NCBI RefSeq assembly: GCF_029894335.1
Contig: NZ_JARXZC010000028.1
Span: forward strand, 37,409-101,408
Origin: Kitasatospora sp. MAP5-34
GTDB taxonomy: Bacteria > Actinomycetota > Actinomycetes > Streptomycetales > Streptomycetaceae
Length of the DNA: 64,000 bases
Direction: 5' to 3'
A program made the position numbers and the translations under genes. Positions 40,415 through 49,291 of the stretch are shown here, in pieces; positions within the stretch are counted from its first letter, which is position 1, and every line of letters starts with the position of its first letter. The notes beneath the pieces are model-generated. The model did not search any database. It was not told the DNA's origin and saw nothing but the letters and a program-made list of their open reading frames with translations.

Positions 40415-41293
40415 CTACTCCATCTCTTCCGGCGGCTCCTCCGCAAAGTAGGTGTCGATCTCCGCCGCGTCGGGTACCGGCGCCAGGTCCGGGTACTCCT
40501 CGACCAGCAGCGCCGGCAACCCCGGGACCGTCCACTCGCCGAGCAGTCGCAGCGCCTCCGCGATCACCGCCGTCTCGAAACCCTCGAAGTCCCCCGACAG
40601 TTCGGCGGGCATCGGCATCCCGAGCGCGTTCAGCCCGGCCAGATTGCGGTAGCTGCGCTGCATCAGCCGGTTCTCCAGCAGCATCCGGGCGCCGTCGGTG
40701 GCCATCCCGACGGACATCGACCGGTCGCGCCCCCAGCCGCCGTCCACCTCCACCCGGTCCAGCACCCCCGACTCCTCCAGCGCGTCGAACGCCGCGAACC
40801 GCTGCTCCTGGGACAGCTCCCGGAAGGCGTCCAGCCAGGACCGGACGGCCGCGAGGTCGCCCGTGTCCACCCCGTCGGCGCGCAGCAGCAGGGTGTACAG
40901 GCGAGGCCAGGTGACCAGGTGCGGCTGGCGCAGCAGGCCGCAGAGCAGCTCGCCCTGCCACTCCGCCTCGGCGTGCAGCCGCTCGTGCCGCTTGGCGTTC
41001 AGCCGCTTCGCCGCCCGCTGATGGTCGATCAGCAGCCGCACCGCCGTGCCGTACGCCGCCGGCTCCGCCTCGGGCTGCACGTACATGTACATCCGCTCGT
41101 ACAGCAGCTGCTCGACCACCGGGGAACTCAGCTCGGGGAAGCCGTCGTGCATCCGCCCGTCGCCCAGCTCCAGCAGCGTCAGCACCGCGCGCAGCGCCTC
41201 CCCGGGCACCGGCTCGTACCCCTCCTCGGCGGCCCAGGCGAGCAGATCGGTGGTGCGGGTGTGCGGGATGAGCTGCAGGTCTTCGTCGTTCAC
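40415..41293 (-). CDS. Hypothetical protein
   Basis: A 292-residue, acidic, mostly helical protein without signal peptide or membrane segment. It contains EGYEPVPGEALRAVLTLLELGDG near the start, a Trp-rich centre (LRQPHLVTWPRLYTLLLRADG) and an acidic tail (EEPPEEME). I recognise no domain or catalytic motif. ATG 41293. It is divergent from the acetyltransferase gene with a 50-bp gap, so they may share a promoter region. Confidence 0.75.
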   Translation of the reverse strand: MNDEDLQLIPHTRTTDLLAWAAEEGYEPVPGEALRAVLTLLELGDGRMHDGFPELSSPVVEQLLYERMYMYVQPEAEPAAYGTAVRLLIDHQRAAKRLNAKRHERLHAEAEWQGELLCGLLRQPHLVTWPRLYTLLLRADGVDTGDLAAVRSWLDAFRELSQEQRFAAFDALEESGVLDRVEVDGGWGRDRSMSVGMATDGARMLLENRLMQRSYRNLAGLNALGMPMPAELSGDFEGFETAVIAEALRLLGEWTVPGLPALLVEEYPDLAPVPDAAEIDTYFAEEPPEEME

Positions 41294-41343
41294 CCTCGGT
41301 ACGGTATCCGGTGCGGCCGACCGCCGGAGTATGGTCGGGCGGC

Positions 41344-41928
41344 ATGAAGCCTGAACGGACCCGGGCCGTACGCCTCACCGGCCCGCGCCTCGCGATCCGC
41401 GAGTTCCACCACACGCCCGCCGACGTCGACGCGCTGCACGCGGTCTTCGGGGACCCCGAGACCGCCAGGTACCTCCCGTTCGAACCACGCGACCGCGAGA
41501 ACTGCGCCGATCAGATCGTCCTCTACCTCGAAGAGGCCGAGCACCGCCCCCGCACCGTCTTCCGGCTCGCCGTCACCCTGCTGGCGGACGGCGAGCCCGA
41601 CCACGCCGTCCCGATCGGCAACGCCGCCCTCGGTGTCGAGGGCCAACGCGCCGGGTTCATCGGGTACGCGCTGCGCCGCGACACCTGGGGCCAGGGGTAC
41701 GCGAGCGAGATCACCGGCCTGCTCAACGACTTCGCCTTCGGCACCCTCGGCCTGCACCGGCTCTGGGCCCGGGTCGACCCCGAGAACACCGCCTCCGCCC
41801 GGGTCCTCACCAAGGCCGGCTACCAGCTGGAGGGCCGGATCCGGCACGATCTCCACCTCCGTGGGACCTGGCACGACGCACTCCAGTACTCGCTGCTGGA
41901 ACACGAGTGGGTACGGCCTGCAGGGTGA
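41344..41928 (+). CDS. GNAT family N-acetyltransferase (RimJ/RimL-like)
   Basis: A 194-residue acetyltransferase of the Acetyltransf_3 type. It has RLAIREFHHTPADVDALHAVF at the start, the acetyl-CoA pyrophosphate loop as RRDTWGQGYASE (Q/RxxGxG/A), and HRLWARVDPENTASARVLTKAGY typical of RimJ/RimL-like enzymes. ATG 41344. The acceptor (a protein N-terminus or a small amine) is unknown. Confidence 0.88.
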   Translation: MKPERTRAVRLTGPRLAIREFHHTPADVDALHAVFGDPETARYLPFEPRDRENCADQIVLYLEEAEHRPRTVFRLAVTLLADGEPDHAVPIGNAALGVEGQRAGFIGYALRRDTWGQGYASEITGLLNDFAFGTLGLHRLWARVDPENTASARVLTKAGYQLEGRIRHDLHLRGTWHDALQYSLLEHEWVRPAG

Positions 41929-42038
41929 CGGGGGGTGGGGCTAACCCCACCATGAACCCGGCAGTGGGCTGCATTACGGCGAGACCTCGGATCCGACATC
42001 TTTGAGTGGTGAGCACGGACGAGCCCGAGGAGCCCGCG

Positions 42039-42764
42039 ATGACCGGCCTGACCACTCTGCCCAGCACGAGTACGTACCACCCCGAACTCCGTCAACCCGC
42101 CCGCCAGCGGTCCGAACCGGCCCCGGCCTTCTGGCGCGCCCCGTTCGCGGGCGCCACCTTCCGGGAGATCGGCTTCGCGGTCAGCGGCCTGCCGATCGCC
42201 ATCGCGGGCTTCACCTTCGCCGTCGCGCTCTTCTCACTGGGGCTCGGCCTGGTCGTCACCGCCCTCGGCCTGCCGGTGCTCGCGCTGCTGCTCTCCGGGG
42301 CTCGTGGCCTCGGCGCGGTCGAGCGTCGACGCGCCCGTGCCCTGCTCGCCACCGAGGTCGCCGCCCCGGCTCCCGTCCGGCCCGCCCGCGCGGGCTTCTG
42401 GGGCTCGGTCACGGCCCGGCTCGCCGATGCCGCCGGGTGGAAGGCCATGCTCTACCAGGTGCTGATGCTCCCCTGGGCGGTGCTGACGTTCGCGCTCTCG
42501 GTGACTTTCCTGCTCACCGGCTGGGTCGTCGCCCTCTACCCGCTCTACCACTGGGTCTTCGCCCGCTACACCTCCTGGCCCGGCTACCAGCTCTTCGACT
42601 TCAACAAGGACGGCGTGCACTACCAGTACTTCATCACCTCGCCGCTGCAGATCGCGGGGGTGTCGGCCATCGGCCTGGCGCTGGTCTTCCTCACCCCGCC
42701 ACTGGTCCGTGGCCTGACCAACGTTCACCGGATGGCGATTCAGGGCCTGCTCGGCGCCCGGTGA
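42039..42764 (+). CDS. Stand-alone sensor-domain membrane protein
   Basis: A 241-residue membrane protein matching the putative sensor domain found at the N-terminus of some streptomycete histidine kinases. It has paired membrane hairpins around 45-90 and 145-180 and another helix at about 210-230. Here no kinase domain follows; the next element is a tRNA gene. ATG 42039 has GAGGAG six bases upstream and is preferred over GTGs at 42006/42009. It could be a free-standing sensor partner or a remnant of a split kinase. Confidence 0.78.
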   Translation: MTGLTTLPSTSTYHPELRQPARQRSEPAPAFWRAPFAGATFREIGFAVSGLPIAIAGFTFAVALFSLGLGLVVTALGLPVLALLLSGARGLGAVERRRARALLATEVAAPAPVRPARAGFWGSVTARLADAAGWKAMLYQVLMLPWAVLTFALSVTFLLTGWVVALYPLYHWVFARYTSWPGYQLFDFNKDGVHYQYFITSPLQIAGVSAIGLALVFLTPPLVRGLTNVHRMAIQGLLGAR

Positions 42765-42807
42765 ACCGGTACGCACCCGGAGGTTCTCGAAAGATGCCGG
42801 GAAAGCA

Positions 42808-42843
42808 CATCAGGTCCGGCAGAAGAATCTGCCGGACCTGATG
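42808..42843 (-). terminator. Terminator of the first initiator tRNA gene
   Basis: A perfect 15-bp stem (42808-42822 with 42829-42843) around a 6-base loop, just downstream of the tRNA gene on the - strand. It also lies 43 bp after the convergent sensor gene and may stop both. Confidence 0.85.
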
Positions 42844-42850
42844 TTCAGAG

Positions 42851-42924
42851 TAGCGGGGACAGGATTTGAACCTGCGACCTCTGGGTTATGAGCCCAGCGA
42901 GCTACCGAGCTGCTCCACCCCGCG
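42851..42924 (-). tRNA. Initiator tRNA-Met (CAT), copy 1
   Basis: A 74-base tRNA with anticodon CAT in the loop CTCATAA. Initiator features are present: three G-C pairs at the foot of the anticodon stem (GGG...CCC) and an unpaired first position (C1 opposite U72). The T-arm is AGGTTCAAATCCT. CCA is not encoded. Identical to the copy at 45509-45582. Confidence 0.95.
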
Positions 42925-43089
42925 TCGTTGACATCACCATATGCGATTTTGGCGCTGACAGGAAATCGGTTCTCCCGGATGCGGCCCGCCGGGCACCGTG
43001 ATCCGCTGATCACACCCGCACGTACGTCGCACCACCTCATCGGCCCACCACCCCACCACCCCACCATCCCACCGGCCCAGGGAGCTCCC

Positions 43090-43926
43090 GTGAGCACGCC
43101 CGGCACGTTGATCACCTCCCGGCCGCTCGACGAGTACTGCCACCTCTTCGGCCTCACCCGCAGCGCACTGAGTGCGGTGCCCGGCCCGGTCCTGGACTGT
43201 CCGGGCGGGGCGTCCGGCCTGGCGGCCGAGGCCCGTGCGCTCGGCGTCCGGGTGGTCGCCACCGACCCGGCGTACGCGGCAGCGCTCCCCGGCCGCACCG
43301 CCTCCGCCTGCCACACCGCCTCCGCCGCCTCCGCCGCCTCCGCCGCCTCCGCCTGCCACACCGCTCCGGACGCCTCCGCCGGTCCGGCCGGCCTGCCGGC
43401 TCTCGCTGTCCTCGCCCGGCAGGGCCGGGACGCGATGGCCGCGTCGATGGCGGCCACCCCGCACCTCTACCCGTCGCCCCGGCATCGCCCCTACGACAAG
43501 TACCTGCGCAGCTGGGACAGGGCCCGTCGGCTCTTCGTCGCCGACAGTGCCGCCCACCCCGAGCGGTACGTCGCCGCCGCGCTGCCCCGACTCCCGTTCG
43601 CCGACGGCTCGTTCGCGCTCACGCTCAGCTCGTACCTGCTCTTCGCCTACCCGGAGCTGTTCCCGCCGGCGGAGCAACTCGCCGCGCTCACCGAACTCGT
43701 CCGCGTCACCGCACCCGGCGGCGAGGCCCTGATCTACCCGCTGCACGACGGCTCGGGCCGCCGCTGCCCGCACCTGGACGAACTCCGAGCGGCCCTGGGG
43801 AGGCGCCAAGTCTCCAGCGAGATAAGGCGGATGCCCCGGCCCGGTGACGCGCGCACCAGACAGGTCCTGGTGCTCGGCGCGGCCGACCACCGGCGCCGTC
43901 GGCTCAGCTCGACGGAGTGGGCGTAG
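43090..43926 (+). CDS. SAM-dependent methyltransferase-like protein
   Basis: A 278-residue class I methyltransferase-like protein. Motif I is modified (GPVLDCPGGASGLAAEARALG), followed by VVATDPAYA. LPFADGSFALTLSSYLLF and LTELVRVTAPGGEALIYPL match later strands. Residues about 70-98 are a low-complexity insert (repeated ASA with two CHTA). GTG 43090 has GGAG five bases upstream. The gene ends 23 bases inside the convergent membrane-protein gene. The acceptor is unknown. Confidence 0.75.
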   Translation: MSTPGTLITSRPLDEYCHLFGLTRSALSAVPGPVLDCPGGASGLAAEARALGVRVVATDPAYAAALPGRTASACHTASAASAASAASACHTAPDASAGPAGLPALAVLARQGRDAMAASMAATPHLYPSPRHRPYDKYLRSWDRARRLFVADSAAHPERYVAAALPRLPFADGSFALTLSSYLLFAYPELFPPAEQLAALTELVRVTAPGGEALIYPLHDGSGRRCPHLDELRAALGRRQVSSEIRRMPRPGDARTRQVLVLGAADHRRRRLSSTEWA

Positions 43927-44899
43927 TCGAGGACGGCGTGGTGGCCGTGGCCGTGGCGGGCCGGGGCTGCGGGAGCTGCCCGAGAATCTCCTCCGCGACC
44001 GCGCGACGGCGTGACCTCGGCGGAGCGGCTCGCGGGTTGCGCAGCGTGTACGCCACCGCCTCCCGCAGCGCGGCCCGGTCCGCCTCCGGCAGTCCGGGGA
44101 GGGCCAGAGCCTCGCGGGCGGCCAACAGCGCCTGCAGCAGCTCGAAGGGGGAGAGCGGCCGGTCGATCGCCTTGACGAGCAGATCGACGCTTTCCGCGTC
44201 CGGGCTGCCCTGCAGCAACGCGAGGGCCTGCACCCGCAGGCCCTCCACGCCGGTCTCGAACAGGCCCCGCACCTGCTGTGCGGTGAACCCCAGCGAGCTC
44301 GCCGCGACGGCCGTCCGGCTGACCGAGTCGGCCAGCGTCTGCCGGTCGGCGGTGGACAGCGCCCGGGCCAGCAGCAGACGGGTGAGCAGCCAGCCCGACA
44401 GGAAGCCCACCACGGCGAAGTACACCGCCGAGGTGGCGGCGAAGCCCGCCGCACTGCCGACTGCGCCACCGACTGCGCCACCGCCGGACCCGCTGCCCGT
44501 ACCGCCGACCAACGGTGCGAGCGCGTCGCCGAGTTGGCGCAGCCGGTGCGGCAGGGTGCCGAGCTGGGTGAGGCCCGCGCCGAGCAGGATCTTCGTCAGC
44601 CAGTCCGACACCTGTTCCAGATTGGTGTTCGGGGCGTAGCTCGCAGTGGAGGTCGCCTGCTGGTCGGCGGGGTGCGCGGCCGCTCCGCTGGTGAGCAGAC
44701 GCGGGATGCCGAACAGAAAGCCCAGCGCACCGCCCAGGACGGTGAACGTGCCGGCTACCAGCAGCCCACCGCCGAGCACCCCCACCCAGTCCGGGCCGGC
44801 CGCCGCGTACAGCACCAACCCCAGCACCCCGGCCCCGAGCACCCCACCCAGCCCGACCTGCGCCATCGGGGCGAGCCCACCCTCACGTTCCAGCTCCAC
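43904..44899 (-). CDS. Hypothetical membrane protein
   Basis: A 331-residue protein with two hydrophobic segments near the N-terminus (about 14-35 and 42-68), an 80-residue soluble stretch, and another membrane segment near 165-185 (AVYFAVVGFLSGWLL). A helical cytosolic C-terminal half follows with a Ser/Thr/Pro tail. Sequences such as LGFLFGIPRLL and SDWLTKILLGAGL recall a family of uncharacterised actinobacterial membrane proteins. GTG 44899 is chosen for the GGGAGG six bases upstream. The 600-bp region upstream contains an unusual leader (see 45335). Confidence 0.7.
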   Translation of the reverse strand: MELEREGGLAPMAQVGLGGVLGAGVLGLVLYAAAGPDWVGVLGGGLLVAGTFTVLGGALGFLFGIPRLLTSGAAAHPADQQATSTASYAPNTNLEQVSDWLTKILLGAGLTQLGTLPHRLRQLGDALAPLVGGTGSGSGGGAVGGAVGSAAGFAATSAVYFAVVGFLSGWLLTRLLLARALSTADRQTLADSVSRTAVAASSLGFTAQQVRGLFETGVEGLRVQALALLQGSPDAESVDLLVKAIDRPLSPFELLQALLAAREALALPGLPEADRAALREAVAYTLRNPRAAPPRSRRRAVAEEILGQLPQPRPATATATTPSSTTPTPSS

Positions 44900-45334
44900 A
44901 GACTGCCTCCCCCGATCCGGCGTACCCGTACGGACGTCTGCCCACACGGACGGCAGCGACTGTAGCGGACCGCCGACCTACCGCACAGGTACCCCGCTCC
45001 GGGTACGAATCCACGAAATCGGTGGACCAAACCCCATTCGAGGCGGCTCCCGTGCGGATCCGGCCTGCCGGGAGCATGTACTGTGCCGCCCCCGCGCCTG
45101 AAGGAGCACCTGAAGCAGCCCGGCTGAGGTGGACATCCGGTAACCCGGTGCCGGGAGAAACGTGCGGCGGAAACGCAGACGGCCCGTGGGCTGCTCCTCG
45201 TCACCGGCCCCGTGCACAGGGCCGGCGGTCGAGGCACCGGGGATGTTCCGGTGAGCTCACGGGCCGGGTGACTGCTTTGAAATCGCCTGAGCCGGAGGCC
45301 GTAGGGCCTCATCTCTGCACAGGCAGGGGCGGCT

Positions 45335-45373
45335 CTAGCGAGCAGCCACCTCACACATCCTGAAAGTACTCAA
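45335..45373 (-). CDS. Possible 12-residue leader peptide with near-perfect ribosome binding site
   Basis: A TTG-started frame encoding MSTFRMCEVAAR, ten bases after AGGAGG within AAAGGAGGTGATCC (45378-45391). That stretch is complementary over 14 or more bases to the 3' end of 16S rRNA. A 6-bp hairpin with loop (45295-45310) follows 24 bases after the stop. Such a strong initiation site on a tiny frame is what a translation-sensing leader would need. I do not recognise the peptide; a downstream ATG in the same frame would give MCEVAAR. Confidence 0.45.
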   Translation of the reverse strand: MSTFRMCEVAAR

Positions 45374-45463
45374 CTCAGGATCACCTCCTTTCAGTGTGCT
45401 GCCACCATAGACACCGCCCTGCGGCCGGGGCAACGGATTTTCGGCAGTTCGGAGGAAAAGCAG

Positions 45464-45493
45464 AAGGCCCGGCAGACGAGTCTGCCGGGCCTT
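45464..45493 (-). terminator. Terminator of the second initiator tRNA gene
   Basis: A 13-bp perfect stem (45464-45476 with 45481-45493), loop CGAG, followed on the - strand by TTTT after a few bases. It lies 15 bp beyond the tRNA 3' end. Confidence 0.85.
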
Positions 45494-45508
45494 GCTGTTG
45501 CTACAGAG

Positions 45509-45582
45509 TAGCGGGGACAGGATTTGAACCTGCGACCTCTGGGTTATGAGCCCAGCGAGCTACCGAGCTGCTCCACCCCGCG
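45509..45582 (-). tRNA. Initiator tRNA-Met (CAT), copy 2
   Basis: Same 74 bases as the copy at 42851-42924, including the three G-C pairs of the anticodon stem and C1 opposite U72. A few flanking bases on each side are also shared (CAGAG before, TCG after on the + strand); the wider context and terminators differ. Confidence 0.95.
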
Positions 45583-45624
45583 TCGGTAAACCCAACACTA
45601 CGGGAGAGTTGTTCAGAAGGGAAA

Positions 45625-46842
45625 TCACTTCCTGCGTAAGAGGTGCCGGACCGTTCGGGCCCTGGCCCAGACGCTGAAACAGACCAGGGCGGCGAAGCAG
45701 GGCACCATCAGCAGCCCGTACACCAGCAGGAAGCCGTGGGTGCCGAGTCCGGCGGCGGCGTTCCAGGTGCCGTGCAGGGCCATCGACAGCAGCAGCCCGA
45801 CTGGCGCGGCCAGCCGGGCCAGCCAGCGGCGGGCGGTGGTGAGGCTGATCGCGAGGCCCAAGCCGGTCAGGGCGGTGAAGAGCGGGTGGGCGAAGGGGGA
45901 GAGCAGTCCGCGCAGGACGAAGGTGTGCACGGTGCTGTCGTAGTCCCGCAGGCTGGGGGCGGCGCCCAGGCCGATGCTGTCCAGCCGGGTCTGCTGGTCG
46001 TCGGTGAAGGCGCGGCCCAGGTAGAGGGCGTTCTCGGTGAAGGCGAAGCCGCAGGCGGTGACCCCGCCGAGGACCGTCCCGGCGGCCAGGGTGCGTGGGT
46101 TGGAGCGGGCGCGCGTCCGGGTGCGGGGGCGGGGGCGGAAGTACGGGAGCGGGCGCAGCCGCGCGCGCAACGGGTGCGGCCGGCGCAGGCGGCGTGCGGA
46201 GCGGCGCAGCGGGCCGGGGGCGCGCCGGGCCAGGACGGCGCAGGTGCGTTCGGCCCGGCAGCGGAGCCGGCGGCGGACCGGGAGCACGAGCAGGAGCAGC
46301 GCGGCGCCCTTGGCGGTCTCCTCGATCAGCGGTGTCGCGAACTCGGCCCCGAGCGTCCCGCCCCGGGTGCTGCCCTGGTGGGTGATCAGGAAGTCGCTGG
46401 CCCAGCCGTTGGCCATGATTGCCACGGTGGTCGCGGCGAAGGCGCCCCAGGCCAGGCAGAACAGGGTGTGTCGCAGCGGCACCCGCGCGGTCTGGTTGAG
46501 CCAGGCCAGCGCGCCGAGTACGAACGGCAGCGGCAGCATCGCCAGGCCCATCCCGACCAGCAGCCCGGTGGTGCCGGTCTGCCGTTGGACGAGTTGCAGG
46601 ATCAACGCGGCGCAGCCTGCCAGGGTGAACCCGGCCAGTACGGAGGAGATCGCCGGGTAACGCAGCCGGGCGGCCCGGCGGACCAGGTTGTCCAGGCCCG
46701 GGTACGGAGGCCGGGGCAGCGGCAGACCCGCCCGACGCACTCGCGGCTCCGGGATCAGCCGGGCGTCGGCGGCGCGCGTGGGCGGGTCTGCGGCGGCAGC
46801 GGCGGCCTCCATGGGTGGGCTGCCGCTGGACGGACTGCTCAC
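45625..46842 (-). CDS. PrsW-type intramembrane metalloprotease
   Basis: A membrane protein of about 405 residues with eight or so helices. The PrsW motifs are present: EETAKGAALLLL (EExxK), GFAFTENALYL (FxxxE), HPLFTALTGLG and ALHGTWNA (conserved His residues as metal ligands). In Bacillus, PrsW cuts an anti-sigma factor; in actinomycetes the role is mostly unknown. A very basic stretch (about 200-260, RRLRRPHPLRARLR...) interrupts two helices. The start is unsure: GTG 46842 is given, with TTG 46848 and an ATG 12 codons further in also possible. Confidence 0.85.
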   Translation of the reverse strand: MSSPSSGSPPMEAAAAAADPPTRAADARLIPEPRVRRAGLPLPRPPYPGLDNLVRRAARLRYPAISSVLAGFTLAGCAALILQLVQRQTGTTGLLVGMGLAMLPLPFVLGALAWLNQTARVPLRHTLFCLAWGAFAATTVAIMANGWASDFLITHQGSTRGGTLGAEFATPLIEETAKGAALLLLVLPVRRRLRCRAERTCAVLARRAPGPLRRSARRLRRPHPLRARLRPLPYFRPRPRTRTRARSNPRTLAAGTVLGGVTACGFAFTENALYLGRAFTDDQQTRLDSIGLGAAPSLRDYDSTVHTFVLRGLLSPFAHPLFTALTGLGLAISLTTARRWLARLAAPVGLLLSMALHGTWNAAAGLGTHGFLLVYGLLMVPCFAALVCFSVWARARTVRHLLRRK

Positions 46843-46950
46843 CCGCAAAGCGTAGGGGACCTACCCGGTCCGGGGGAGCCCTCTGGCACGATACGTGCGC
46901 AGATTGTCACACCTGGTGATACTTGATCAGATCCGCACCATGCACCACCT

Positions 46951-46985
46951 CAGGGGCGCGAGGAACTGCGCGACCAGCCCCCTAC
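46951..46985. repeat. Dispersed streptomycete intergenic repeat
   Basis: A segment of the type GGGGCGCGAGGAACTGCGCG followed by ACCAGCCCCC, able to fold with GGGGC against GCCCC. I recall near-identical elements between genes in many streptomycete genomes. Here it lies between the trmB 3' end and the PrsW promoter region. Confidence 0.6.
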
Positions 46986-47059
46986 GAAGGTGCACGGTTG
47001 CGCGCCGTTCCTTGTGTCCCTGAGATGGTTGCCGTTGGGAAAGGGTTCCCCGCAGGGGC

Positions 47060-47890
47060 TCAGCGGCGGCGGAACAGCAGGTCGTGGACCACGTGCCCCT
47101 TGGCTATCCCGGCCCGCTCGAACTTGGTGACCGGCCGCCAGTCGGGCCGGGGCGCGTAGCCGGGGACGCTGGCGGCGGGGCGGTCGGCCGGTTCGAGCCA
47201 GCCGGTGCCGTCGCCCTCGGGGTGCAGGTTCTCCAGCTCGGGCGAGGCGGAGAGGACGTCGAGCATCTGCTCGGCGTACGGCTCCCAGTCGGTCGCGCAG
47301 TGCACCAGCGCGCCGGAGGCGAGCCGGGGGAGCACCAGCTCCAGGAAGGACGGCTGGATCAGGCGGCGCTTGTGGTGCTTGGGCTTGGGCCACGGGTCGG
47401 CGAAGTACACCCGCAGGCCGGCCAGCGAGGCGTCGGGCAGCATGTCGCGGAGCAGGATCACGGCGTCACCGGCGGCGAGCCGGACGTTGCGCGAGTCGTC
47501 GCGCTCGAGCAGCTGGAGCAGGTTGCCGTGGCCGGGGGTGTGCACGTCGGCGGCCAGGATGCCCGTCTCCGGGTCGGCGGCGGCCATCGTGGCCGTCGTC
47601 TCGCCCATCCCGAAGCCGATCTCCAGGGTGACCGGGCGGCCGTCGAAGAGGGTCTTCAGGTCGAGCGGGCTGCCGTCGATGGCCAGCCCGTACTGCTCCC
47701 AGCCCCGGTCCAGCGCACCGGCCTGGGCGTTGGTCATCCGGCCCCGGCGGGGCTGGAAGCTGCGGATCCGGCGCTCGCTGTGCTGGGCCTCGGTGGCCCG
47801 GTGCGGGTACATCGGAGCGGGATACCCGGCCGGGGCGGCGGAGAGCCGGGCGGACGGGGAGGGCTGGGGGCTGGGGGCGGTGGCAGTCAC
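47060..47890 (-). CDS. trmB: tRNA (guanine-N7)-methyltransferase
   Basis: A 276-residue enzyme that methylates G46 of tRNA with SAM. Residues about 80-276 are the TrmB domain: LEIGFGMGETTATMA (SAM motif I), YFADPWPKPKHHKRR (the family signature), and TKFERAGIAKGH at the C-terminus. About 60 N-terminal residues are a disordered Pro/Ser extension usual in actinobacteria. GTG 47890; the ribosome binding site is weak (GGGGCG). Confidence 0.95.
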   Translation of the reverse strand: MTATAPSPQPSPSARLSAAPAGYPAPMYPHRATEAQHSERRIRSFQPRRGRMTNAQAGALDRGWEQYGLAIDGSPLDLKTLFDGRPVTLEIGFGMGETTATMAAADPETGILAADVHTPGHGNLLQLLERDDSRNVRLAAGDAVILLRDMLPDASLAGLRVYFADPWPKPKHHKRRLIQPSFLELVLPRLASGALVHCATDWEPYAEQMLDVLSASPELENLHPEGDGTGWLEPADRPAASVPGYAPRPDWRPVTKFERAGIAKGHVVHDLLFRRR

Positions 47891-47970
47891 AATCGCCCCA
47901 TTCTACGGGGGCGTGCGGCAGTGCCCGTAGGGGCGTGACGGATACCTCACACCCCCGCTCACACCCCCGC

Positions 47971-49209
47971 TCAGCCGCCCGCCGCGAGGGCGGCGAGTGC
48001 CCGGCGGGCCACCTCCCGTCCGATCGGCAGCGAGGCGGTGGCCGCCGGGGACGGCGCGTTCAACACGTGCACCACCCGGCGCACGGATGACGGATCGTCA
48101 GGATCGAAGCCCGCGAAGGCGAAGTCGTCCAGCAGCGAGCCGTCCCGGGCGACCGCCTGTGCCCGGACGCCTGCCGTGGCCGGTACCAGGTCGGCGGCCG
48201 TCACGGCGGGCAGCAGCCGCCGCACCGCCGTGGTGAACGCCCGCTTGGACAGCGAACGGTGCAACTCGCCCACCTCGTAGCGCCAGTGCCGTCGGGCGAT
48301 CTGCCAGGTGCCGGGGAAGCTCACCGTCTCGGCGAGGTCGCGCGGCCGTACGGTCCGCCAGTCGTACCCCTCCCGGGCCAGGGCGGGGACGGCGTTCGGG
48401 CCGACGTGGACGTCGCCGTGCACACCCCGGGTGAGGTGCACGCCGAGGAACGGGAACGCCGGGTCCGGCACGGGGTAGACCAGCCCCCGGACCAGATCCC
48501 GCTTCTCCTTGGTGAGCTCGTAGTACTCCCCCCGGAACGGGATGATCCGCACGCCGGGGTCACCGCCGGCCAGCCGGGCGACCCGGTCGCTGTGCAGGCC
48601 CGCGCAGTTGACCAGCACCCCGCAGCGCAGCTCGCCGGTGCTGATCTGCACCGTGACGCCGTCCGCCCGCCGGGTGACCCCGCGCAGCTCGGTGCCGGTG
48701 TGCAGCACCGCGCCGGCCTGCTCGGCGAGCCTCGCGTACGTGCGGGCGACGGCGGGGAAGTCGCAGATGCCGGTGGAGCCGATGTGCAGCCCGGCCAGGC
48801 CGGTCACCTCGGGCTCGTAGTCGGCGATCCGGGCTGCGACCAGCTTGGTCACCGGGATGCCGTTCTCCCGGCCGCGCTGCGCCAGCGCGTGCAGGCGCGG
48901 CAGTTCGTCGCGTTCGGTCGCGACGATCAGCTTGCCCGTCACCTCGTACGGGATGCCGTACTCGCGGCAGAACTCGACCATCTCGGCCGCGCCGGTGGTG
49001 GCGTAGCGGGCCTTCAGCGAACCCGGGCGGTAGTACACACCGCTGTGGATGACGCCGCTGTTGCGGCCGGTCTGGTGCGCGGCGAAGGTCTGCTCCTTCT
49101 CCACCACCGCCACCCGCAACCCGGGCCGGGCGAGGGTCAGCGCGTACGCCGTGGACAGGCCGACGATCCCGCCGCCCACCACCAGCACGTCGAAGTCGTA
49201 AGCCACCAC
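47971..49209 (-). CDS. lhgO: L-2-hydroxyglutarate oxidase
   Basis: A 412-residue FAD enzyme of the DAO family that oxidises L-2-hydroxyglutarate to 2-oxoglutarate, passing electrons to the membrane pool. The FAD motif VVGGGIVGLSTAYAL lies at about 10-24. HQTGRNSGVIHSGVYY, RGEYYEL and the C-terminal GVRAQAV...DDFAF pattern are typical of LhgO. The start is one of two adjacent GTGs (49209 or 49206), preceded by GAAGAGG. It is followed 81 bp later by trmB on the same strand. Confidence 0.92.
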   Translation of the reverse strand: MVAYDFDVLVVGGGIVGLSTAYALTLARPGLRVAVVEKEQTFAAHQTGRNSGVIHSGVYYRPGSLKARYATTGAAEMVEFCREYGIPYEVTGKLIVATERDELPRLHALAQRGRENGIPVTKLVAARIADYEPEVTGLAGLHIGSTGICDFPAVARTYARLAEQAGAVLHTGTELRGVTRRADGVTVQISTGELRCGVLVNCAGLHSDRVARLAGGDPGVRIIPFRGEYYELTKEKRDLVRGLVYPVPDPAFPFLGVHLTRGVHGDVHVGPNAVPALAREGYDWRTVRPRDLAETVSFPGTWQIARRHWRYEVGELHRSLSKRAFTTAVRRLLPAVTAADLVPATAGVRAQAVARDGSLLDDFAFAGFDPDDPSSVRRVVHVLNAPSPAATASLPIGREVARRALAALAAGG

Positions 49210-49291
49210 TGCCTCTTCCGTCGGTCCGCACCCGCCGCCACGATGTCCGGCCTGGAGATAGTGGCATGGTGGCCGGTGCGGGTCGAGGGGG

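Larger units (their letters stand above)
44900..45508 (-). other. Gene-free leader region between tRNA copy 2 and the membrane-protein gene
   Basis: About 600 bp with no convincing protein gene on either strand. On the - strand, in order, it holds an exceptionally long Shine-Dalgarno match (45378-45391), a 12-codon frame (45335-45373), and a GAGGCC/GGCCTC hairpin (45295-45310). Further GC-rich inverted repeats follow (around 45212-45262, including GTGAGCTCAC), and then some 300 bp to the membrane-protein start. It could be a long attenuator-type 5' leader or an independent small RNA. Confidence 0.5.

Noticed and set aside
42851..45582. Integrated mobile element between the two initiator tRNA genes
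   Set aside because: No integrase, excisionase or att-like imperfect repeat beyond the tRNA itself; the genes between look chromosomal.
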